DNA from: Actinostola sp. cb2023
Lineage: Eukaryota > Cnidaria > Anthozoa > Actiniaria > Actinostolidae
Assembly: GCA_033675265.1 (NCBI GenBank)
Contig: JAUJYZ010000272.1
Coordinates: 196,501 to 260,500 of the forward strand
Reading direction: 5' to 3'
DNA: 64,000 nt
Below the pieces are notes generated by a model. That model was given only the letters and a program-made list of their open reading frames with translations. It was not told the DNA's origin and made no database searches. The translations under genes were made by a program, and so were the position numbers. Below are positions 10,188-19,446 of the stretch, one piece after another. The first letter of the stretch is position 1, and each line of letters starts with the position of its first letter.

Positions 10188-10470
10188 GTGAGCGGGAAAA
10201 CATCGGAAGTGACATCATCGATATCTTCACGTGTGAGGATGTGGATAATATGTCACAGAAGTCCCGGATGTAGTTCGTATGAAAGATGCGAGTGGCGTAT
10301 TTCCCAGTAAAACACTAATGTCTATATAATAAATTGCATTTACATGATAAAATGCCAACGTATATCGGATGCGTTAATGGCGGACGTAAATCCACAGGAA
10401 TTCCAAGCTCAGGTACAACCCTAGCACTAGAGTTATCTCTCCTTGTTTCGTTTACATGACGAAAAGTTAA

Positions 10471-10605
10471 CCCTAGTAGTAGGATCGTCCTATCTGCGAG
10501 ACAGGATGACACTAGTGCTAGGATGATCCTAGTACGTTAGCCCTAGTAGTAGGATCGTCCTATCTGCGAGACAGGATGACACTAGTGCTAGGATGATCCT
10601 AGTAC
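10471..10605. repeat. 70-bp direct duplication
   Basis: CCCTAGTAGTAGGATCGTCC, then TATCTGCGAGACAGGATGAC and ACTAGTGCTAGGATGATCCT, occurs at 10471 and again at 10541. Each copy is itself hairpin-prone (AGGATCGTCCT, AGGATGATCCT). Confidence 0.9.
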
Positions 10606-10987
10606 CCGAAAGAACTCTACCCCTGCCCATGTAAACATAAAGCAATAAATATATAGCCGCTAGGTTGATTCGCCTGTTAGGAAGATCTTAGTGCTAGGGT
10701 TATCTCTCCCTCATGTAAACAGGCCCTAAATAGAACCAATTAGGCTCATAAGTTTTGTTTTGTTTCACGTTAATATGGCTAACCTAGGGTAAAGTCTTAA
10801 GAATTAAGTAACCCTAGCTTAGCGAATTTAACCCTAGGTTAGCGTTATCCCGCTTTCGAACAACCGGGCCCTGTGTTGTTACAATATTCAAACAATGTTC
10901 TGTGCGCCTCTTTATTGGAGTAACGCACAGATCGACTATTCATTACTTTTTACGAAGAGTATCTACCAAGAAACCATGTCTTGTACA

Positions 10988-11233
10988 CACCTATTTCAAA
11001 AAACGGTGACAACGGACGATCTGAGATGGATGATCTGAGATCAAGACTAATTATGGGAAACTGAGGGTCTTTCGTTGGTAACATGTGAAATTCATTCATT
11101 CGACCTCAAGCTTGGAATCACGCTTGGTGTTCGAACGACATATGGCGGAGGTTAACGCGAATATTCAGAATTTTCAAAACTTTCAGATCATCCAATTCAG
11201 ATCGACCGTTGTCAACGTTTTTTGAAATAGGTG
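10988..11233. mobile_element. MITE with CACCTATTTCAAAAAACG ends
   Basis: The left end CACCTATTTCAAAAAACGGT, then GACAACGG, is mirrored by CCGTTGTCAACGTTTTTTGA, then AATAGGTG. Family ends recur at 15297 (single), 18183/18806 (pair), 36327/36507 (related, TTTTCAAAAACGTT), 39373 (single) and 48560 (single). Confidence 0.85.
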
Positions 11234-11236
11234 TAT

Positions 11237-11440
11237 ATATAATCGTTGTCGGCCTGAAAATCATAAATCATGCAAGCTACGCCCGCAAGGATGGATGGGA
11301 AATCCAAATGAGCGACATTACATGCAGATGAATTCAATGATCTCACAAGTCTGGATAAAAAGGTCGATGATTGACGATTTATTTAGAGGTTTTTAATTAC
11401 AAAAATCAAATTTCCCAGAATTCCTTTCGGTCATACTTGA
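11237..11440. repeat. Dispersed element, plus orientation
   Basis: It shares ATCATAAATCAT, GGATGGATGGGAAATC, GTCTGGATAAAAAGGTCGAT and TTTCCCAGAATTCCTTT with 29945-30178, where the same blocks appear as reverse complement. It is an inverted dispersed pair 18.7 kb apart. Confidence 0.75.
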
Positions 11441-11764
11441 TTTTCGACCCCGTCGATGACGTAATTAGGTGAATATCCCGCCGTATTTACTCAATACAAA
11501 GGTAGATAAAGCTGAATGCACTAGGGTGGCTATTAGTCGTTCTGACTCTAACATGTTCTAATGTTATTATTTTTATAAGTATTTTTAATATAATTCAACT
11601 TTTAATTATATTAGCTTTTCACAGTAGACCTTTCTCGCATTCTGCCCCAATCCCCACGAACACTAGCACCAGATTGAGACTGGTAGACAATTCCATACAT
11701 TTACTGTATTTAGTCTATCCCAATCATGACCTGATGCCATTGTTCGTGATGATGATGATGATTA

Positions 11765-11934
11765 CAGTGGAACCTCTATATAATGGCCACCCTCGGGACT
11801 TTGCAAAGTGGCCGCTATATAGATAGAGGTGGCCGCTTAATAGAGGTATAGTTTACAGAACTTGACTGACAAAAATAATCGGGACCTTGAAAAGTGGCCG
11901 CTGAATAGAGGTCCATTATATAGAAGTTCCACTG
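11765..11934. mobile_element. Pogo/Tigger-like MITE, 170 bp, TA target duplication
   Basis: It starts CAGTGGAACCTCTATATAAT and ends with TATATAGAAGTTCCACTG, flanked on both sides by TA. It contains repeated GTGGCCGCTnnATAGAGGT words. CAGTnGAACCTCTATA ends with TA duplication fit the Tc1/mariner-pogo superfamily. Its 17-bp segment ACCTCTATATAATGGCC matches the unit of the 1711-3180 satellite at 14 of 17 positions. Confidence 0.8.
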
Positions 11935-12333
11935 TAACTTTATTTTAACTCGGTTTGATGGGAGTGTACCAGCACAACGAATGGTAACATTCCGTGGCCT
12001 TTAATTTGAAGTTTGTGAATGCGTTAAAGGTCTACTTGACACTTATATATTATTATAATAAGTTATTTAGAAGACACCATACTATCTCGTGATGTTTGTA
12101 GCTTTTGCAGCTGGATTGCAAGTTTAGAGAATTATAACCATATTTTTGTATTAAGATTTTTATTAAACATAGATGGTGTATTTTATATATCGCATAGATG
12201 CAAGTTAACGTATTCAGTGTTGTATAACCACAAATGGGGACTCTCCGGCCTGGACGAGCAAACAGAATTTTTGCTGAAAATTAGGTCTAGTAGTCGAGTT
12301 TTTTTACTATAATTATTAATGTGATGTTGATGA

Positions 12334-12495
12334 GGCGTTTTCGTATGAGTGGGATATTCACGGTACCGTGCCGTGGCGTATTGAAAGAGTTTGATTGGAT
12401 GAGATGCATCTGCACGCTTTTTGATTGGTTCAGAAAGGAAGCCATTTGAGTGTCACGGTATCGTAGGTTTCAGTCCCACTCGTACGAAAACGACT
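12334..12495. mobile_element. MITE with GTCGTTTTCGTA ends, copy 1
   Basis: GCGTTTTCGTATGAGTGGGA is mirrored by TCCCACTCGTACGAAAACGA. Inside, CACGGTACCGTG and ATTGGTTCAGAAAGGAAGCC are shared with the copy at 26095-26252. A right half is also present near 58610-58742. Confidence 0.85.
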
Positions 12496-12617
12496 GTATT
12501 GCAAAGTAGCGTTGTGTATTGATATTTGAAATAAAACACTATTGGATCACAATACAATGATGTGTCACTCTGTAGTTCCAACACCACTAATTTATGTCTA
12601 CTCTTGAGCGCAATTAG

Positions 12618-12805
12618 ATCAAAGGCACCCGTTAGCCAACTCGTGGATTACCACCCCTCCCCAAAGTTGTGATTATCCACGAGTTACAGGGATGACATTG
12701 GGATAATTTTGGGATCACTCACTGAATACATTGCATGCAGGCTCGCACCTTTAGGGGAGGGGTGGTAATCCACGAGTTGGCCAACTACCAACGGGTGCCT
12801 TTGAT
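12618..12805. repeat. Foldback MITE
   Basis: ATCAAAGGCACCCGTTAGCC, then AACTCGTGGATTACCACCCC, is mirrored by GGGGTGGTAATCCACGAGTT, then GGCCAACTACCAACGGGTGC. The long frame at 12735-13100 starts in this element and has no recognisable domain. Confidence 0.88.
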
Positions 12806-13109
12806 TTTCAATCCGTACTATACCTGTTCCGGTACAACCACAGGCAGCCCAACCATTGTTGTACATTGTGGTACAACGTTATATGTGATAATTGCTGCGA
12901 AGGCGGAGCAGCAGACTATTCTTGACGGGTTCCCTGTATCTGATATGGTCGAGTGGGTACTGGGCACGTTATTAACCGTGAAATACTTCGATCTGTGGAT
13001 TTCATTCGTGGGCGATGATTTTGTAGTACTTTTGGTCAGTGGCAGTCCTCGTCGAGTCTCATGTTGCTTGGAATATCAAGCTTGCCAAACAAAGGCTTAG
13101 CTCTGGCTA

Positions 13110-13187
13110 CGATTCATTCAAAACGGCGATCTTCAGGCCAAGTCTTTGGTTTACGCAGTTGGAAGCTTGCCATTTTGAATGAATCGA
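13110..13187. repeat. Imperfect hairpin
   Basis: CGATTCATTCAAAACGGCGA pairs with CATTTTGAATGAATCG. Confidence 0.65.
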
Positions 13188-13751
13188 CGCCGGGTAAGCG
13201 CTTGTTTTCTCAGTACAGTTTGATCATATGACAAAGTCAACTTTATATTGCTGAAAGCATTCATGTCATTCATCAAGGTCAAGAACGATGTAGTGTTTTT
13301 AAAATATGTCCAGTTCTACTGCCAGTCGGATCGAGTTCACTGACATATTGTGGCAGCGTACGGGAACAAATCAGTCACGCAAACAAACCAAATCAGGAAC
13401 CACACGTTGAATTCAATAGTCGATACATCGCAGCATTTCACTTTCTATTAGAAACGACTAGTAATTAATAATAATGTATAATAATAATGTACGCGCTGAT
13501 GTATTCCTCACCCCTTTCCCAAATCGAACGTTTTACTCAGGTGTTTCAATCTCTATTTATTTGATACATCACAAACATTATTACAGAATGAACTCACGAT
13601 GCGTAACTCGCCTCCCTTTTATCGGGAACGCCTTGTGACAAACCACCACTTCGGCATATAATTAGTACTATACTATATCTTTGCTCTTTCTTTCTCAGTA
13701 ATATTGTATCCATATCATCATGTAAACTTGTACTTTTATGGAGAGAAATTC

Positions 13752-14080
13752 AATAGACCTTTTCACCGATACGGCGGCCATTTTGGATTCTATTGTTTTG
13801 GCTAAAACATTATGGGATGCCCAGGGTGCAAATGACCCAAAAACTGTAGAGAGTGGAGTCGCGTCTATATATTATTTTTCTATGTCACTCTAGCCATAGT
13901 GTTGTATATGACTTAATATCTACATGTGTTGTGTATTGTTGTATAATTTTGTACAAATTCATTGCTTTAAATTAGGTTTACGTAGTTTTTCAAGGCCAAA
14001 TGGTTACTAGCTTGCACCCTGGGCATCCCATAATTTCTCCATAATTCAAGATGGCCGCCGTATCGGTAAAAAGGTCTATT
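13752..14080. mobile_element. Foldback MITE, about 330 bp
   Basis: AATAGACCTTTTCACCGATA, then CGGCGGCCATTTTG, is mirrored by AAGATGGCCGCCGTATCGGT, then AAAAAGGTCTATT. A second tier is TTATGGGATGCCCAGGGTGC / GCACCCTGGGCATCCCATAA. The centre is unrelated AT-rich sequence. Confidence 0.9.
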
Positions 14081-14469
14081 CAATTCACTTCTCTCTCTTT
14101 TGCATTGTTTTCAACTGAAATCATCATGACAAACTCTAATTACACTTTGGTCTACCTCATTAGTGCCTCTAGATTCATTATGAACTCATTGACATGGTAG
14201 AGATGGCTGTTATTGCGGTGATGAGCGAGAATACCCATCACTCATGACAAAGTTGATAGAAAAAAAATGGTATGATAGTGAAGCCGCCTGACAAACTGCA
14301 AATAGCCAATATAGAGGTCAAGTAGGCCCATCACGTGACATTGACCGTCGCACAACCTTTTGTTTTAGACTAAAATGCGCTGTGGTTGAGTCCTTGGGAT
14401 GAACAAAAAACGTATTTTGTTGGTGAAAAGAAAATGACGAGAAGTGTACAGAACTCAGAAAACAATTCT

Positions 14470-14552
14470 GAGTTCCAGAAGGGATTTGAACCCATGACCT
14501 TCCGTACTCTAGTCCGTTGCTCAACAACTGATCTACTAGGACTCTCAATGGT
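14470..14552 (-). mobile_element. tRNA-derived SINE fragment
   Basis: On the minus strand, TAGATCAGTTGTTGAGC resembles a tRNA A box and GGGTTCAAATCCC is a B box about 30 bases further on. It does not fold as a complete tRNA (no matching acceptor stem), so I call it a tRNA-derived SINE head. Confidence 0.6.
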
Positions 14553-14583
14553 ACGTGAGCTAAGGTCATAGTGGGTCATGTAT

Positions 14584-14589
14584 TTTATT
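14584..14589 (-). promoter_or_regulatory. Candidate poly(A) signal of the nematocyst-protein gene
   Basis: TTTATT on the plus strand reads AATAAA on the minus strand, about 80 bases past the stop codon at 14671. Confidence 0.5.
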
Positions 14590-14670
14590 AGGGTTGAAAA
14601 ATAAAACGAACGAAAAGATTGAACGATGTTTGTTGGGATTCAAATCCATTCCTTATGTCATCCTATGCAT

Positions 14671-14955
14671 TTATCCTGAACGACAACAGGCCGGTGAGCA
14701 AGATGGTGGGCAGGCGTACTGTGGTGGGCTGGGCTGGCACATGGGAGAGCAGGCGGCACTGTAAGGAGACTGAGGAGGCATCATCGGTTGCTGTGGGTAT
14801 GGGGCAGGCATGGCGGGAGCAGCTGGCATCGCGGGAGCAGCTGGCATGGCGGGAACAGCTGGCATGGCGGGAGCAGCAGCTGCTTGCATGACCTGAGCAG
14901 GGTTGATCATGAGGGTGGCACAGTAGCCTGTAGGACAAGAGCTCTGACTCACCAT
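14671..14955 (-). CDS. Candidate nematocyst protein: last exon with minicollagen-type cysteine-rich domain
   Basis: This is the last exon (94 codons) of a minus-strand gene; the acceptor is TTTTCCATTCCATTAG and the stop is TAA at 14671. It opens with SQSSCPTGYC and then has Pro-Ala-Met repeats (VPAMPAAPAMP) and a polyproline-like linker (APYPQQPMMPPQSP). It ends in a knot reading CSPMC, QPSPPQYAC, PPSC, SPACC, RSG. That is C-x3-C-x8-C-x3-C-x3-C-C with prolines between cysteines. The minicollagen CRD that cross-links cnidarian nematocyst capsule walls is C-x3-C-x3-C-x3-C-x3-C-C, so only the second spacing differs. The upstream exon ends in phase 0, which fits. Likely role (inference): a disulfide-linked structural component of the stinging capsule or its tubule. 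There is no Gly-x-y collagen stretch, so it is not a true minicollagen; cnidoin-like is the nearest idea. Confidence 0.72.
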   Translation of the reverse strand: MVSQSSCPTGYCATLMINPAQVMQAAAAPAMPAVPAMPAAPAMPAAPAMPAPYPQQPMMPPQSPYSAACSPMCQPSPPQYACPPSCSPACCRSG

Positions 14956-15047
14956 CTAATGGAATGGAAAACAAGCAAATATCAGTCATGTGCACAATAA
15001 CACAATGAGGCCGTGCAACAATGAATTCGAATGTCAATTTCAATAAC

Positions 15048-15137
15048 AATTGTGTTTTGGACTGACTAGCCTCGTGTCTATGATGCTGCACAAAAGAGAT
15101 TTCACATGGACACGAGGTTAGTCAGTCCAAAACAATG
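15048..15137. repeat. Hairpin element
   Basis: GTTTTGGACTGACTAGCCTC, then GTGTC, pairs with GACACGAGGTTAGTCAGTCC, then AAAAC. It lies in the last intron of the nematocyst-protein gene. Confidence 0.88.
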
Positions 15138-15187
15138 ACTATTGAAAGTTGGGAGCTATTTTTGCATTCGGTCAATAGAATTACCCA

Positions 15188-15250
15188 AGTTACTGGTGAA
15201 TGAGGCCTCTAAACTTGTATTACAACCAGTAATCCAATGGATCTGATTTG
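15188..15250. repeat. Dispersed repeat, copy 2
   Basis: AAGTTACTGGTGA, then TTGTATTACAACCAGTAATC and CAATGGATCTGATTTGC. Same family as 8404-8466. Confidence 0.6.
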
Positions 15251-16044
15251 CAAGTGCTGGCCGGAACATAACATGACCAGACTATGACAGTATACACCTA
15301 TTTCAATAAACGTTGATCATGAAAGTTGAGCTGAGACCGAGAGGAATTGTGGGCGGTTTATAGTAATTCGTATCAAATTGGCAGTGTCTAAAATTTTGAA
15401 GCTTTTTGAGTGGTTTTCTTGATATCTTGGGTTTTATTTGAGTGACATTTTGGGCGTCGATTTTGACGTTTGTTCGTAGTTCAAGGATCGAAAAATTATA
15501 AAAATACCTCAAATACTAAAAAGGAACAAGTACACCACATGTATGTTGTACAAGCTAATTTACCTAATGAAAACACAATACAGTCTTAAAAAAGTTCAGA
15601 TAATTTCATTTTTCTCCAAAGTGGGGGAAATTACCTGATATCGTACCACGTGACCCGTTTTAACCAATGGGCGCGCGCGAAAATTTATCGATGGGTTATA
15701 ATCCTCGATAATCACCTACAGCGTTTCGGCAAGAAGAGAAAATAAACATACTGAAAGAAAACGTTGTCTCGAAAAACACAAATATGCGACAAAATATAGG
15801 ATAAAGTTGTGAGTCCAAACTTTGATAGTTTTCTGCGTGGTTTAAAGTTACTTGAAAAGGCCGTAAACAAACATTGAATTCAAGCCATAACGGCGAATGA
15901 TTGCCGATACTTTTCATAAGAGTTTCCCACGTTTCCTTGTTGGTCTTGTTATGTTTTTTTTACTTGTTCAACTCAGTAATTGAATAATTGTTAAATATAA
16001 TTTATATTACACTGATCATGACTCGAGCATAACTCTGAGTAATA

Positions 16045-16253
16045 GTCCCCTTCACAGTTCCCTGCGCCATCTTGAAAGGTAACCGTGCCTTTGCATCGAA
16101 GCGAGACCAACGGTGACCTTGCAATGATAGACATGTGAATAATTGTCCAAGGTGTTAAAAAAGGTCTCTATCATTGCAAGGTGACCGTTGGTCTCGCTTC
16201 GATGCAAAGGCTCGGCTATCTTTCAAGATGGCGCAGGGAACTGTGAAGGGGAC
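16045..16253. mobile_element. Foldback MITE, TA target duplication
   Basis: GTCCCCTTCACAGTTCCCTG, then CGCCATCTTGAAAG, is mirrored by CTTTCAAGATGGCGCAGGGA, then ACTGTGAAGGGGAC. A second tier is TTTGCATCGAAGCGAGACCA / TGGTCTCGCTTCGATGCAAA. Confidence 0.9.
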
Positions 16254-16432
16254 TATATATTGCGTCTTCTGTCAAGGAGTACAGCGGTGTCTAAATAAAA
16301 TGCAATTGCAGTTTTGAAACAAAAGGTTGGAACAAATTTGGGTCAGGTCACAAAAGTCCTGGCTATTGTTCTCTTGTCGTTCTATGTATTGTTTTCACGT
16401 ATAATGAACAATTATTCCCCGAATTGAAGTAG

Positions 16433-16504
16433 AGGTGAGTAGTGGTGGATAATTACCGAGTCGCGAGTCCTCGAGCGACAAGGTAAATATTCGCCACTAC
16501 TCAC
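16433..16504. repeat. Hairpin with CGAGTCGCGAGTCCTCGAG centre
   Basis: GGTGAGTAGTGGTGGATAAT pairs with AATATTCGCCACTACTCACC. A diverged copy in opposite orientation is at 49283-49378. Confidence 0.8.
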
Positions 16505-16558
16505 CGACACTGAGGTGGATAATTGGTTTAGTATTTACCAAATCAGTTGGATAAAAAT

Positions 16559-16733
16559 GTAGCTGTAGCTGTAGCTGTAGCTGTAGCTGTAGCTGTAGCT
16601 GTAGCTGTAGCTGTAGCTGTAGCTGTAGCTGTAGCTGTAGCTGTAGCTGTAGCTGTAGCTGTAGCTGTAGCTGTAGCTGTAGCTGTAGCTGTAGCTGTAG
16701 CTGTAGCTGTAGCTGTAGCTGTAGTAGCTGTAG
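16559..16733. repeat. (AGCTGT)n hexamer microsatellite, about 29 copies
   Basis: A near-perfect run of TAGCTG with one interruption at the 3' end (GTAGTAGCTG). All frames are open because the unit is 6 bp (Ala-Val, Tyr-Ser and Gln-Leu repeats), so these are artefacts. Confidence 0.97.
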
Positions 16734-16763
16734 CGAAACGAGACGCCATTTTGAATCTCGTCC

Positions 16764-16795
<32 letters not shown>

Positions 16796-16939
16796 CATGG
16801 GAGCCAATCAAAACGCGCCAAAATTGCTATCCACTGATTTGATAAATACTAAAAAACAATAGCCAGGACAGTTAATACCTTGCCCAAATTTAATCTGAAA
16901 AAGTAACTAAGCCAGAATTGACGTTAATTGTTTCTATAC

Positions 16940-16995
16940 CTGTACACCTGGGGCAAGCTTCTTGCAGGGTTCACAGCCTACTTTGCTAGTAGAAC
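16940..16995 (-). CDS. Candidate nematocyst protein: exon 6
   Basis: The acceptor is GGATTCCCTACAG and the donor is GTATAG. Two leading bases complete a Gly codon with the previous exon; it then reads STSKVGCEPCKKLAPGVQ and ends in phase 0. The CEPC pair adds two cysteines ahead of the C-terminal knot. Junction phases on both sides agree, which links exons 5, 6 and 7. Confidence 0.68.
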
Positions 16996-17154
16996 CTGTA
17001 GGGAATCCTATCGATTTACAACAACAATTGAAAGAGTGAATATTAACCGTGAAATAGTTAACTAATTGAATAGTACTAAATAGCACAAAATCCTTTGTTT
17101 TCTATTGTTTGTGTGAGTACAAACAAAATTACTCATAACAGTCACATAGATGAA

Positions 17155-17466
17155 TACAAAGAAGGAAGGAAGGAAAGAAAGAAGGAAAGAAAGAAAGGAA
17201 GGAAAGCGAGGAAGGAAGAAAGGAGTTAAGGAGTTAAAGAAAAAAGGAATTGGAAGGAAGGAAGGAAGGAAGGAAGTAAGGAAGGAAGGAAGGAAGGAAG
17301 GAAGGAAGGAAGGAAGGAAGGAAGGAAGGAAGGAAGGAAGGAAGGAAGGAAGGAAGGAAGGAAGGAAGGAAGGAAGGAAGGAAGGAAGGAAGGAAGGAAG
17401 GAAGGAAGGAAGGAAGGAAGGAAGGAAGGAAGGAAGGAAGGAAGGAAGGAAGGAAAGCAAGCAAGC
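17155..17466. repeat. (GGAA)n tetranucleotide array
   Basis: Long, nearly perfect GAAGGAAGGAAG in the penultimate intron region. The Lys-Glu-Gly-Arg and Phe-Leu-Pro-Ser frames are artefacts. GGAA arrays are known landing sites for ETS-type factors in other animals; no such role is shown here. Confidence 0.97.
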
Positions 17467-17694
17467 AATAATAAAATGGCGAACACAGCCCTCTCCTCGC
17501 GTATCTAACATGTACATTTGTATTTCAAAGATGGTGTGTCAACTATTTAGTGAACGCATTCATATATCAGCCTCTGAATATATAATGTCGTAGTGGGGAC
17601 GTCACACGGTGGACCGACTTGTTTTGGTCGTTACGCTGATGAAAACTATCAAGCAACTGTATGGCATCATCCACTGTTCAAGATGGCAGTGGAC

Positions 17695-17874
17695 TCAAAA
17701 TCATAGAACATAGAAGCTGAGACCGAAATAGCTTATGGGAAATATGTTAATTAGATGCATGTTGACTATGTTACCTGTTTTGCAATCAGAATGCAAAAAT
17801 GCATATCTTGCATCTAATTAACATATTTCCCATAAGCTATTTCGGTCTCAGCTTCTATGTTCTATGATTTTGAA
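17695..17874. repeat. Foldback MITE ending 3 kb inside the nematocyst gene
   Basis: CAAAATCATAGAACATAGAA, then GCTGAGACCGAAATAGCTTA, is mirrored by TAAGCTATTTCGGTCTCAGC, then TTCTATGTTCTATGATTTTG. The stem is nearly perfect and over 60 bp long. The right arm ends about 95 bp from exon 5. Confidence 0.92.
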
Positions 17875-17970
17875 CCCGACATTGTGTGTACGACAGAGGT
17901 AATTTCTGAAAAGGTCGATCTTTCTTTTGATATTCATATATATTGGATAGTTGACTGTATAGTGTCTTAC

Positions 17971-18134
17971 CTTTGACGTTGTAAATATTTGGTATTTTGA
18001 CTGCTGTGTGTGCTTTAGTAGGATTCTTTGTGTATATGATGAAGCCACTCTTAATAGCTGCTGCCAGACGCTCTTTGGCATTTCTAACTGCTTCTTTAAA
18101 TAGCACTGTAAAGTCTGCTAGAACGCTACTTGGT
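17971..18134 (-). CDS. Candidate nematocyst protein: exon 5
   Basis: The acceptor is TTGTTGTTTTTCAG and the donor is GTAAGACA. It has one leading base, 54 codons and one trailing base. It begins PSSVLADFTVLFKEAVRNAK, an amphipathic helix-like stretch, continues ERLAAAIKSGFIIYTKNPTK and ends PNIYNVK. There is no cysteine. I recognise no family domain; it is the most globular-looking part of the protein. The trailing G joins GT of exon 6. Confidence 0.68.
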
Positions 18135-18182
18135 CTGAAAAACAACAATGACTTAATAACTTTCTTAATAACTATTAGTATA

Positions 18183-18806
18183 CAGCTATTTCAAAAAACG
18201 TTGAAAACTGAATACCGCATACTGAATAGTGCATTCCAAGACCAAAGGGCATTGTGGGCCTCGTTATTTTGAAATAAAAAGTAAATATACAGCGATTGTT
18301 CGCCATATGGAGTTAGTATATTGTTTCTGATGGAGTACACAAAAAATAAAATAAAATATTATTATTTATTACACAACTTGTAATCTTACAGTACAAATAC
18401 GAGTACAAATATGACAGCGTATTACACGTCTTAGAATTCGGACACGTTAATTTTGCCCGCGCGCTCAGTTTGTTTCTTGTTTTGTCCGGTCGCAAATAAA
18501 AAGAAAGAGAAAAAGACGTTTTTTTTGTTAATTTTGTTGTTGTATAATAAACAATTTATTACACGGGTAGTTGTGTAATACGGGTGGATATTTTTACTCG
18601 TCTGTTTGTATTTTGACTCGCCTACGGCTCGTCAAAATACGGCACGACTCGTAAAAATATCCACCCGTATTACACAACTACCCGTGTAATAACCTCTATT
18701 CAGTTATATTACTTTAGACAATATTACACAAGTCAAAATGCATTTCGGTCTTGGAATACACTATTTAGAATGCAGTATTTAGTATCAACGTTTTTTGAAA
18801 TAGCTG
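18183..18806. mobile_element. MITE of the CTATTTCAAAAAACG family with a nested hairpin element
   Basis: CAGCTATTTCAAAAAACGTT, then GAAAACTGAATAC, is mirrored by GTATTTAGTATCAACGTTTT, then TTGAAATAGCTG. The next tier, CATTCCAAGACC / GGTCTTGGAATA, extends the arms to about 60 bp. A 327-bp hairpin element (18366-18692) has inserted between the arms. Confidence 0.85.
18366..18692. mobile_element. TTATTACAC nested-hairpin element, copy 1
   Basis: It begins TTATTACACAACTTGTAATC and ends in a long hairpin whose arms are TTATTACACGGGTAGTTGTG and its complement. The centre is TTTTGACTCGCCTACGGCTC, then GTCAAAA. A second copy in opposite orientation is at 56690-57009, sharing the TTTGTCCGGTCGCAAATAAA block. 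Confidence 0.88.
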
Positions 18807-18959
18807 TATACCACACAAGTGAATAGTGCTTTTCGTGCGCTGTGATTGGTTAATGAAACTAGGGATATCCTTGGTTATTTACCACCGAGCAAAACAAGAT
18901 GGCGTCGCGTTTCGCGACCTTGTTTTAAAATAATTTAAATAATCTAGATTGGTACAAAT

Positions 18960-18991
18960 AAAGTTGTTGTTGTTGTTGTTGTTGTTGTTGT
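18960..18991. repeat. (GTT)n microsatellite
   Basis: GTTGTTGTTGTTGTTGTTG. Confidence 0.9.
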
Positions 18992-19306
18992 GTATGTTTA
19001 CTTAAAGCTCTCAAATTAAATTTGAAACACCATTAATTTGTTCACTTTTTCCCGCCTTTTATCAGTTAAATAATCATTTATATTCGAGGTATCCTGTAAC
19101 AGTCACCCCCCTGGATCCGCCCCTGTCACTAAATAGTGTAAAACACTAATATATAAAAATGTTAATTAATAACAAATTGACCAATCACAGCCCATGCTAT
19201 ATTCTCCCTCCTTCCATTCTAGGATCCTCCATTCTATAGCTAAACACCACGTGATCAAATCACGTGATTAAATCCAACAATTAAAGCAACGTTTATCAAT
19301 ACTCAC

Positions 19307-19362
19307 CTGACTGAGTTCAAGGTACACTTGCAAACATTGCCAGTTTTGAATAAACTTTTTAT
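19307..19362 (-). CDS. Candidate nematocyst protein: exon 4 (tentative)
   Basis: The acceptor is GTACTGTTGTATCGATAG and there is a perfect donor CAG|GTGAGT. In the frame that joins exon 5 (two trailing bases AG + A = Arg) it reads IKSLFKTGNVCKCTLNSV, adding a C-x-C pair. In that frame the 5' side is phase 0, which does not match the phase-1 end of exon 3, so an exon may be missing between them or one boundary is wrong. Another frame (ending WQCLQVYLELSQ) is also open. Confidence 0.5.
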
Positions 19363-19446
19363 CTATCGATACAACAGTACAACATCATTACTTATAATGG
19401 TACTTTATACAGAGCGGCAATATACTGATTTATATAGATATGTAAT

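Larger units (their letters stand above)
9773..10723. mobile_element. 950-bp inverted-repeat element carrying a DUF3504-like ORF
   Basis: The left end CCTGTTTACATGAGAGAGGG, then ATAAACCTAGCGCTAGGATC, is mirrored at the right end by GATCTTAGTGCTAGGGTTAT, then CTCTCCCTCATGTAAACAGG. The terminal repeats are about 43 bp with a few mismatches. It holds a hairpin (9847-9929), a minus-strand ORF (9936-10187) and a 70-bp direct duplication (10471-10605). No clear target duplication was found. Confidence 0.7.
16356..16869. mobile_element. Composite inverted-repeat element with embedded microsatellite
   Basis: The ends are GTCCTGGCTATTGTT and AACAATAGCCAGGAC. It contains a hairpin (16433-16504) and an (AGCTGT)n array. 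The end word AACAATAGCCAGGACA also appears at 9285, suggesting a family. Confidence 0.65.

Noticed and set aside
12735..13100. 121-codon plus-strand frame
   Set aside because: It begins inside a foldback MITE and has no recognisable domain or splice context.
17062..17593. Lys-Glu-Gly-Arg and Leu-Pro-Ser-Phe frames
   Set aside because: GGAA microsatellite read on both strands.
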